Part shown: positions 1 to 10,500 of the stretch, one piece after another
Numbering within the stretch: the first letter of the stretch is position 1
Layout: every line of letters begins with the position of its first letter
Origin: Apoda limacodes
Lineage: Eukaryota > Arthropoda > Insecta > Lepidoptera > Limacodidae
Reading direction: 5' to 3'
NCBI GenBank assembly: GCA_946406115.1
Contig: OX291557.1
Location: 15,098,501-15,162,500, forward strand
Length of the DNA stretch: 64,000 nt
Notes under the pieces: generated by a model
Seen by the model: the letters and a program-made list of their open reading frames with translations, nothing else
The model's database searches: none
What the model was told of the DNA's origin: nothing
Program-made: the position numbers and the translations under genes

Positions 1-657
1 ATAATCACTTTTCCCCCTTTCCTCATCCAGATATTTGCTAATTCACTACAATTCTTGTATAGGTGAAAATTTTATATCAAACTGTTCTGCCATTATCCAT
101 ACTATATATGTTGACATAAGTTTCTTTCTTTTTTGTAATTTCTTCACGTCGAATAAACAACGAATAACTATAACTGAATGCAACGCGTACGAACTATTGC
201 TAGCTGTATCAATCTCTTTAAACACAAACTTGAAAATTTCACAATGTTTCGTCAGTAAATGTCAAAGATAAGTGAGAAATTAGTTTGTATGAAGCACGCT
301 GCGAGGCGCCACGTAACGTATTCTCTTAAATCAAGGAGTTGCCGTTAGAATCAACGCTTGGGTTGTGGAATGAGCTCCCTGCCAAGGATTTTTCTAAGGA
401 CTACAGTATGGGGTTCTTCAAGAAAGAAGCTATTGGATTTGTGAAGGGTCGGCAACGCGCGAGTGATACTGGTGTCGCAAGCGTCCATAGGCCACGGTGA
501 CCGCTTACCATCAGGCGGACCGTGTGCTTGTTTGCCACCTTAGTGAAATAAAAACAGATCCCACGCTGATAACAAAATTGAGCGCAGGCGGAGCCGCGGA
601 AAAAAGGTAGTTTAGTTATATAGCCACTAACAAACAAATAATAAGTTCCTAACTCAC
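1..657. other. Probable DNAI2 intron 1 (start of window)
   Basis: No coding exon could be recognised. The stretch holds an AT-rich segment (1-300) and a LINE 3' fragment (353-552). It is read as the 5' part of DNAI2 intron 1 because the exon 1 donor lies at 657. Confidence 0.5.
353..552 (+). repeat. Non-LTR retrotransposon 3'-end fragment
   Basis: Closely matches the 3' end of the LINE at 22027-23089: the WNELPAK-coding segment, then the run through 'cataggccacggtgaccgc' to a short A-rich tail after 'gccaccttagtg'. 5'-truncated, so a dead copy. It lies antisense to DNAI2. Confidence 0.85.
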
Positions 658-869
658 CTTACAGAATTAACCCAGTGCTCCGACATTGTCCCCGTATTCT
701 GTATAGCTACATGCACAGGGTTCCTCAGTATATATTTGTTATAAAACGCTGGGTTGCACGGTATGCTCACACACATTTCTGATTTATCTTCGAATAGTGT
801 TTGTTTGCCAAATTCTTTTCTACGTTTCGTGTATTCGTAAGTGAAATCGGTTTTGTCTTGTTTATCCAT
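658..869 (-). CDS. DNAI2: Axonemal dynein intermediate chain 2, first coding exon (partial gene)
   Basis: Seen: reading leftward from ATG at 869, 70 codons plus two bases run to a strong donor (AAG|GTGAGT, GT at 657-656). The peptide begins MDKQDKTDFTYEYTKRRKEF and ends near MSEHWVNSVR. Family knowledge: DNAI2 proteins start with a short block of the type Y-V-KKR-EFGKQ, followed by RNPV, IQ and MSEH; all four landmarks occur here in order and spacing. DNAI2 is a WD-repeat intermediate chain of the outer dynein arm in cilia and sperm flagella. The WD-repeat exons would lie left of position 1. Upstream of the ATG is only about 500 bp before the MEIOB stop codon, so the promoter must be short or overlap the MEIOB 3' end. 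The main alternative is another ciliary dynein intermediate chain paralogue. Confidence 0.85.
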
Positions 870-1370
870 GTTTTCTTGCTATGAAGTCTAAGTTGGTATT
901 TAATCAATAATAGTGGTTGCTAACTTCCCTAGTTACTAAGCTACTAAGTTTGCAAGTAACAAATTCTGATCTAGGTTATTCATAGCTTTTGATGTATTTT
1001 GAACTCTACTGAATGGACCATAATGTAGGTCCTACTGCATGAATTAGGATCAGTACTTAATAAACTTTATTTTGTTTTATTAAAGTTTTTTATTTTGTTA
1101 TATTAAACTCTAAATGTTAATTTACCAAATCAAATAATTTATTTCTTAATTATGCGTAAAACAAAATTTATATACACAATACTTAAATATACAATACTTT
1201 ATTCAACAATTATTTTAACTATGCCTTTGTGGGATGGTAAATAAAAGCCAATACTAGAGAAATAATAATAACAATTTAATTACTGAAAAGAACTTACAAA
1301 AAATTATGTAGTTGTAAATAAGAGAGTATTTAGTAAGTTAGTATTTACTTAGTAAGCCAGTATTTAGGGT
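870..1370. other. MEIOB 3' UTR and DNAI2 promoter interval
   Basis: No gene seen. Both neighbours are on the minus strand. A minus-strand AATAAA at 1203-1198, 168 bp beyond the MEIOB stop, is a plausible polyadenylation signal. The rest is AT-rich and should contain the DNAI2 transcription start. Confidence 0.5.
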
Positions 1371-1529
1371 TCAATAGAGAGGTATGGGGTCGTGCGGCGA
1401 AGCCCTGCGCAGTGATATCACAAGCAGACGCGGTGGAGACGCAGCCAACTTAACAAAGCATTGTTCCAGGAGAATACGCCACCGGAGCGAAGCTCTTTCC
1501 TCGCTGGACATCACTTTCATCTGTTGGCA
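1371..1529 (-). CDS. MEIOB: MEIOB exon 9 with stop codon
   Basis: Residues 371-422, from CQQMKVMSSEERASLRWRIL to ASPHDPIPLY, then TGA at 1373-1371. The helix with WRILLEQC and the strand LLVISLRR fit the end of an RPA-like OB fold. Acceptor TTACCAG. Third positions are GC-rich, as in exon 7. Confidence 0.86.
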   Translation of the reverse strand, partial: CQQMKVMSSEERASLRWRILLEQCFVKLAASPPRLLVISLRRASPHDPIPLY

Positions 1530-4500
1530 CTGGTAACAGGTATTTTAAATATATTGATAAATTAAGTAAACAACATAAAAAAATTTAAAAAATACTAGCC
1601 AGTGCGCGTATTTTTAACAGAAAATATTTTTTGTCGATGTAGGTCTTCAGATTTATTCCCAGAAGGATGTTGCCAGTGGACAGCCACTTTTTACAAACTT
1701 GGCCAACTGCGAAATGATAATACATCTACAGAAAACCTTTTCTGATTAAATTTTTCGAACTGGCTAGTATTTTTTAAAATGTTATTTGGTTGTTCTTGCA
1801 CTATCTTAGTTAAAGCAAAGTATAATATAATTTAATAGTGGATCACCTCGGCCGTTTAACAAAGCAAAAATGAGCTCTGTAGAGACACAGAATATACCAG
1901 ATATATATGTTGTATGAGCAATGATTATGCGAATTATAGGGATTTACATATATATAATAACATGTGGTTGCATTGAATAACAATCAATGGTATCGCCCCT
2001 GGTATGGTATGGTGGAGTCGCAGCTGTTATAATAATGGTAATTATTATATGTATACACTCAAAAAATATGAGGCTAGCAGAGTACTGTTTTTTGGTATGT
2101 TAAAGGAACTTTGTTACTCATAAATGTTTTTTCTACTAATTCAGCGGCCGTCAATTCGTTACTCATAACAAACCCAAAACCGTTAAGGACAGTAACTACA
2201 TTGCACTGCTACAAATTACAAACAAACTGTTAAATCACATAGCTAACTCTAATTTGCTAGATTAGCTTATTATAGTAGTCTAATATAGAGAATCAAATAG
2301 GTTGTATGAGCAGATTCAGAACAACTAAACGAACCGATTTGACCGTTGTTTAGAATAAACATTTGATGTAAATTAGTTTAACAGACAAGACTGTTGAATG
2401 AGCAGACACATTTATTTAGAATTACTAGCATATTAGCATTCTGATCACCTGAAGTAGCAGAACAGAGCATGTTTCATTGACAGACTAATTAGCAACCGTA
2501 GCTGGGCAGAGTTTGTTTTATTAGCAAGAGGCTGCAGTAGTAATATATTTACTGTTTAACCAGACTGTCACTAGAGGGTGCTACTTGTATTTTAAAACAC
2601 GCTATGGCAAGTTTTAGCAGGGCAGTGATATAGAACGCATATTAATATACGAGTGTGTCTAGTGAAGATTGCGTTTAGTGTATAATAGATGCATTTAAGC
2701 TATTGAAACATCTTATTATACGCTAAATAGACAGCAAGTCCAATCGCTAGTATCAGTCCAGCGTCTCTGCAGAAACGCTAACAGAGCTTTGTTTTTGCTA
2801 CTCAAAGTAAATTGTATATATATCTATAGTTAAAGTTACAAATAAAAGTTGTACTTATACCTATAACGTCGTTTTCTCTCCTGGTTAACACTTAAAAATT
2901 AATTGACTAAATAAGTTACAGTGGCAGAGCAGAATTTGTTTCATTGATGGAGTAAATTAGCTGCTGCAGCAGACCAGACTCTTTCGTTGACAGTTAGAAA
3001 TTGATTAACGTAGCAGGTCACAATTTATTGACTTAACGAAGTAACATTTCTTAAATTTACAGACTAATGTTTGTTAAAAATTTAACAACATTGACTGTCA
3101 GTTTAGGCAATTAATTGTTTAATGTATTAATAAATTTGTGTCTGCTACTAATTACTACTTGAATCTGCTGTCTGTATATTGGCAGAGTTAGTATGTTGTG
3201 AACAACTGAAAGATGGTTAAATATTTTTTGAGTGTATGCTACTAGCTTTGGCCCGCGGCTGTCCCCGCACAGAGTCGCAGTAGCAATTTCTAACTGAACC
3301 ACTTATATACTTATTTTAACGAGATAAAAGTAGTCTGTTGTCTGTCCCTCCAGTTTCGTGTGCAAAAATCAGATTACCCCGTTGATACTTTGCGATGAAA
3401 TCGATCTTGATCGATACAAAAGAATTCTATATCTTTCTGCGTTCGCCAAAAATCGGATCAATAGGTTGCTTCGACCCGAAGCTAAGGAATAATACAGACT
3501 TTCGCATTTCTATATTTTTATCACACTAAGGTGGCAAACAAGTTAACGGTCCCGGACCCGGTGATGGTAAGCGGTCACCGTAGCCTATGGACGCATGCAA
3601 CAGCACGGGTATTACTCGCGAGTTGCCCACCCTTTAAAAATCTAATCACTTCTTAAAGATATATTAAATATTAGTTTGCGTTGCTTGGTAATGAAATGAG
3701 TTGTGGACTAGATCGAACTGACTATATACATCCATACCAAGCCAATTGGACCTGCTTGTCTTTTCTATTTTGCAAAATGTCAGTTGTGTTGTAGTAAAGA
3801 AATAATACTTAGTCAAATTTAGAGCCTAAGTCTTCATTTCGAGTAAGTACTGGGGGTAAGGGATGGGGGAGGTCCCCCAACTAGGTTAAGAAAACCAAAA
3901 ACTTACGGAGTACTTAAGAGTGTCTTCGAGCACATTGATCGGAAGTCGCGCGTTTAACTCTCCAGTGTGGTCCGCGAACTTCACTCGCAGTTCTTCCGCG
4001 TTTTCACTGCACATTAAATGTTCTCGTAAGCACCGAGAGCAACAGCTTAAGCAACATTTTTTATGCGCCTATATACATACACCTCCCCACCGGCCTCCGG
4101 CGAGGGCGATTTCCTGCCCTACCCTCAACCATGGGCGTGGGTGATGTCGCCCATAGTTCAGTCACGCGGGTCCATCCCTGGTTGTGGACTCTATTTAACG
4201 TATCACAATATTTTCTTTTAGTAAATTAAGCCAGTCAGTAGTGTGAACGAAACAACGTTTTTGAGAAATTTGAAAACAGCCTAAATTTGCCTCAGAACAA
4301 AACAAGATGCAAAGTGAATAGCCAGTGGCGGATCCACGAGGGGTTTTGAGTGTAACAAACAAAAAATCATTAGTACCATATTGATTATCAAATATAATAT
4401 GGTTAAAATCACAAGGTATCAAAAATATTCCTACAAAATTAAAAAAAAAAGTTCTGAATCCGCTACTGTGTGAATATCTGATTACTTGGTATTAAGAAGT

Positions 4501-7500
4501 TCGTCGAGGTCTATGCGTGTGAGCAGCGCGTGCAGCGAGGCGCAGAATGGCGCGCCGGTCGCGAGTCGGTCCCGCACCTGCGCCACGGACGCAGCACACG
4601 CGCGTTCACCGCTCCATGCGCTCCATGCTGCCACCTCCCCACCACCTGGTATACATGATCGTGTCATTCATAAGCTCGACAGTTTTATACTACTCAGATG
4701 ACAAACAAGCATACAGTACAATGCATTTGATGTTGGGCGGTTACCGTTAGCCTATGGACTCTTGCAACACCCTAGTGAATAAGTATTGCTCGTGTTGCCA
4801 ACCTTTTGAAAGTCTAATATAACCTTCTTGAAGAACCTCATATTGTCCTAAAAAAACTCGACAAGGACCACATTCCGCAACCTGATCGTTTGTGGAAAAA
4901 AGTTATTTTTGAAATGCTGATGTATGTTTGATATGAAATAAATGATTATTATCAATATGCTATTTTAAAGTGGTTTTTATGTAGGTCATGTGACTCCATG
5001 CCTGTAGAGGACGGATACTATCGCATCTATAAAAGTTGCGTTAGTCAGCTGAAACTGTACACAAAACATTCTAGTAATCGGTGAAATTGTCACATATAAT
5101 AATAGAAAAACCCCGCAGTTTTATCACAAAACCTATTTCTGTGGGTACTGTCGATCGGGGTAAAAGTATTCTTTGACCCTATAGCTACCTCGGTGCTAAA
5201 AATCAAGCTACTTTCTATGCATTGTTCACGGACGTGCGAAAAATTAATCCGCAATATAATTAATATCTGGATTATCATAAAATTTAGAAAAAAAATAAAA
5301 TAAAATAACGCTTAAATTTTAAAAATTATTTTCTTAAAAATGAACTAACGGGTATTGGCTTGATTGCGAGTGTACAACCTCAGTGCTTCTGCGTCAGCGG
5401 TGTGCGGCTGATGAGTGACAACAGTTCTGCAGCAAATCTGCACTTTGGCTGCGTGACTGCGCCAAGATACTCTACCATCCGCTATGAATAAAACGCTATC
5501 TAATGGACGCCACTCTTCTGCCCTGATCAAATATAAGGTAGGCACGTTATTAAGAAGTGTTATTTTCGGTTAGAGGAGGACATTCGAACATAGACATATG
5601 TTGTACTTCGTAAGGACCGGGCCAACAGCGTGTTCAAGTGGACGTAGCTTTTTCATCCGGTGGTTTTAATGACGTACGGGATTCATTCAGTATACGCAAG
5701 TTTATAATGTTCCACGTTGTTTTCAAAACTAATAATAGAAAGAGCTATTTTTTTTGGCCTTCCATATCTTTACTGTTTAGGTATATCAATCGATTCAAAT
5801 TAAATATACATATTTTCGATCCAAAAGACCATAACAGCAAGTACCTATACATAAATAATCAGCTATACCTAAACTTCGAAGTTCCTTTAATTTCACTTTT
5901 TATTCAGTTTAAAGCTGTTTCATTCACAATATTACTGCAACTTTAAAAAAAATCGTATTGGCAGAATCTTATGAAACATAAAACACAGACCTTTCAATTT
6001 TTTTAGCCAAAATACAAAGTGATATTCAGAGAGCTTTGAAGTTTATAGCAAAATACATAGGTAAATGTCGCTCGCTGGGTAAATGTATATTTTTAAACAG
6101 ACTGCACTTTTCTTTGCATCTCCTTTAAAGTCACCTTTGAATCGTGTCAATGTCGAAAATATCTAAGATGAGGGGGGCCGGAGTGGTGTTGTCCACTATT
6201 TCAACGCTCCGTAACGACATATCAGCTCCTGTAACCATAATATCTATAAGTGAATTATTTTTTATATTATTTCTCTTACTAAAGTGGCTTTAATAATTCG
6301 GTTTGTCACCTTCACCGAGTGAATGTAGGTATTTTCCTATTCAGTCAAGACAGATACAAGATATCAAACACACAATGGCATAGCTAGCAGGGGTAGGAGG
6401 TATCTTAACTGAACATTTCATTGGCTTTAATTAAAGATATAATTATTTGGTGAAACCATGATTTTGGCGCAAAAAAAATATTTGTATCTAAGCAAAATTA
6501 TTTTTTGTTTCAAACGAAGAAAAATAATATGTTGCATATATAAATGTATTTATTTTATACAAGAACATTAATTGTCTCAGGGTAATTAAAGTTGGGTAAA
6601 AAAAAATTTGTTGATAAGGAAAGAAGTTTATCAATTCGATTGATTTTTTTTCTAGGAAATAATATTGCTTTTTGTGAACAAAAACTGTCCAAAATGGTTA
6701 GATTTCGGAACTGAATGCAAATTATTTTGGTGGAATAGAACTAGGAAACAATTTTTTGCCCGTGCTACCTATAATTTTATGTTTTTAAATGAAATTGCAA
6801 TTTACTTACCTGTTTTAGTCTTTATGGTTTTAGCAGGTTTCACCGTCTTAACAACCACCAACAGATCCACATATAGATTAGAACTTTGTTCTGAAAATAA
6901 AATTTGAATTCGTTGTTAGGTACTTTTCAAAATATGGGCCAAGTTCGTGTCGTACCTATCTTATATGCCACAGAGTACATTATATATCTATATACGTGTT
7001 TATTTTCGTATTATATTATATATTCTATTTAGGGTTCTGTACTCGAAGGTTCCAAACGGAGCCCTATTTTTGTCTCACGTGTCCGTCCGTCGTCTGTCAC
7101 ACAGGTTTTACAGCCAAACGGTTGGAGCTAGTCTTCAAATAAGCATCTTATTGTATCTTATTATAGGTATGTATAATTAGCATCTTGTTGACCCAAAGCC
7201 ATACAAATGTCAAAAATAATTTAAATGTTTATCCTATAAATATTATAAATGCGAAATTTTGTTTGTCTGTCTATCTGTTTGTTACTTCATAACTCTGTTA
7301 TACATGGATTGATTTAGATGAAATTTGTTATGGAGATAGTTTGAGTCCCGAGGAAGGACATAGGTACCTAGTGAGTTTTTATCCCGAAAAATTCAGAAGT
7401 TTCCGCAGGTATAACTATAAACGAGCTTAAACGAACTTTTTCATTAGTATAAGTAATTAAGGAGTTGTGAATGGCCGCGGGTAAAATTCATTTATTTCCA

Positions 7501-10500
7501 GCTATCCCATTAATATTATAAATGCGAAAGTTTCGATGTTTGGAATAGGACATAGGCTATTTTCACCCCGGAAAATTAAATAGTTCCCACAGGAGTATCT
7601 TTATAACCGAATTCCACGAACGAACCATAGCTGCAGCTATAGCTTGCTATATAGCAAACTTCTTTAGTATATTCAAGGTGATGGCGTAAAAATCCCATAA
7701 ACAAATTTAGGGCGGGCAGAGCCGCGGGCAGAAGCTAGTGTAGTGTGCCATACAGCTTAAGTATGGTGCGAACAAAAAATTGGATCTACCCCATCTAGTG
7801 GGGTATCGTTGTTTAGAGCTAGTCTACTACAAATAGTTTTTTGTTTTAAAAAAAATCGAAAACAAAGGAATGAAAAGCAATTTTAAAAAAGATTACTGCT
7901 TTTTTTAAAAAAAAAAAACCGAAGAATTCATCCAATCAACCCATTGACTTATTACCTTCAAATTTGGTGATAATGTTTATTATTATGTATAACAAATACT
8001 AATTACTAACAAAAAAACAATATTGGGAAATGTGTTTTTACTATTACAAGCAAAAATATTTTGCGGTCAAATGTATAGCTAGAAGGGATTCACTGGGAAG
8101 GGATACTACTCAGGGGCACAGGGGTCCGGCAAAAATCACGTAATATTACAAGGGGGGAGGGTAGGTCGATTAAGTTATCACGTGTATTTACGAGAAATTT
8201 TAAGATTTTTTGTAGGTACTAAAAATACACGTGATTTTGAGAATTATTGCGGATATCTGTTAAACTTGCAAAACAAATTTGGTTTAAAGCCTATTTACCC
8301 ATAAAGCTCTATTTTCGTAATGTTTTCTAGATTTCTAGAACAGGCACTTAGCCGTTTTTAGAGTTCCGTCCGTACCCAAAGGGTAGTAACGGGACCCTAA
8401 AAAAATTACATCGCTATCTGTTTGTCCGTCTGTCACCAGGTTGTATCTCATGAACCGTGATAGTTAGACAGTTTAAATTTTCACAGATGATCAATTTCTG
8501 TTGCCGCTATAACAACAAATACTAAAAAACAGAATAAAATAAATATTTAAGGGGGCTCCCATACAACAAACGTGATGTTTTTGCTCGATCTTACCTGGAA
8601 GTTTGAGCACCTCTGCAATTCCATAGTAACCAGCAGCAGGCTTAGAAGGTATATGAAGTAGTGGTAAGTACATTGCAAATGTGTCACCGCTGTGGATAGT
8701 TACGTCGGAGGCACCTTCATTCAACGAGAGAAAGAACGGAGAAGAAACCTAGGATAAATAAAGAATACTACTGTAATCGAATTGCACAGTAATGGTAAGT
8801 TCAACAATGTATCTATATATCTACATTTTCAGGTCTCCATATGCACTCACGTCTGGCTACTCACCACATAATCCGCATGAATATGTAGTGGGTGGCACTA
8901 GAGTCATGTGCGCGAGATAACTGTACGCGCCGAGAAAGTGTACGCAGTGACCATAGCCGCGATCCTTTTTAATGCTACGCACATGGGTTTTGTAGATGAT
9001 TTAGGAGATTTCCTTAAGACGACGATATACCCTAATATCCCAAAACAGTCTATCTTACTTTTTCTAGGAGATTGAAGAATTTGTACACACTACAAATCAC
9101 AGAAAACTTAAAAGGTTAGGGAAAGAACTAATTTAAAAGAAAAATCAAATCGAATTAAAAGAAAATCATAAATTAAGCAAATAATTCTTAAATAATTACA
9201 AAAAAAAGCTAAAAATTAAGTTTACTTGGCGATCTCGATATTTTGTCAGGTAACCTAATTATTTTTCAATTGATTAGTTAGTTATTGTTTCATATGAAAA
9301 GAAAAACGGCTGGATTTTTTATATAAAGGCTAGTTATTTTTTAATAATTTAAAAACATGAAAAAAACAGCTTAAAACGGAAGCGCTCCACGCGTAAGCGA
9401 CATAAAACGTGACGTGCGAAGTTAAACCTTAAGATGAGTTTAGCTTATTTATACTTGACTTGCTCAACTAGCGTCTATCGTCCTCTTAAGGTGCTGAAAC
9501 AGGTGACGCGTTTAGTTGAATTTGTGGTGTTAATAAAAAGCGCTCAAGTGCGAGTTGGACTCGCGCGCCGAGAGGGTTCCATACTTTAAAAAATTCTAAA
9601 AAGTTTTTTTAATTACCTATAAACAGTTCATTTTGTAAGTTGGTATAAGCACTACGCCTAATTAATATTAAAAGATTTACTACGTGATTTTGAGAATTCA
9701 CATCGGTTTTCTTATACTTAGTAAAGAACTATTTTGTGTATTTTCAAAATATTAGGCTTAGTAGTTTCGGAGATAAGGGGGAAAGGTAAAATTTCATCTA
9801 TTTTCCTCAATTGATTTATTTTAGAATACATCCTCCAGCATGCCTAGTTTCCATTTGATATAACATATTTTTTTTTTAATTATAAGACCCCCATATTCAA
9901 ATTCATTCATTTGCTACACGTCCATGTTTGGGTCACAACAACCCATATGCATACCCAATTTGTTTGGTAACGGGACCCTAACAATTGCCACATGTATCTC
10001 TTGAGAACGGCTCGATCGATTTCGTTGATTTATTTTTGTTGTTGTCGTAATTGTCAGTACTTTCTTTCATAAAAGCGTTTTGTATTAAAGAAGTTTTAGA
10101 AGAGCGACGCCGGGCACGAACAACTAGTATAAAATATCTTTTTATGTATGTATAAAAAAAAACATTTCTGAACTTCTTACTGACTCATCAACACTTGGCT
10201 AGAAAATTCAAATTTTGAACATAAATTCCTTTCATGACGTATAAGAACGTATGGGACGGGTGAATCTTGACTGCGCGGGTAATACCGTGCATATTATTTC
10301 TTCTATTTATGACATTTACTTTTATTGGATTTGAAAATTACCTGCGGCCTAAAAGTTTCAGTTGCTCCACTTTTTACGCATATTTTCGGCGAGGATACTT
10401 CAACTGAAAGAAAAACCTAATTCAATTTAAATATAATGATAACCTACGTATTATAACTATACTAGCTTTTCCAGCGGCTCCGCCCGTGCTATTCGGCCTC

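Noticed and set aside
1900..2890. Possible solo LTR (TGTTGTATGAGC start, AATAAA then CTGGTTAACA end)
   Set aside because: No target duplication, primer-binding site or second LTR could be shown.
3920..4144. Plus-strand open frame of 74 codons
   Set aside because: It overlaps MEIOB exon 8 on the opposite strand; the minus-strand reading has homology and splice sites.
4486..4750. Two plus-strand open frames
   Set aside because: Shadows of the GC-rich MEIOB exon 7 on the minus strand.
5638..5946. 102-codon plus-strand frame in a MEIOB intron
   Set aside because: AT-rich, no start context, no family signal; probably chance.
6665..6907. 80-codon plus-strand frame
   Set aside because: It overlaps MEIOB exon 4 in antisense and has no similarity of its own.
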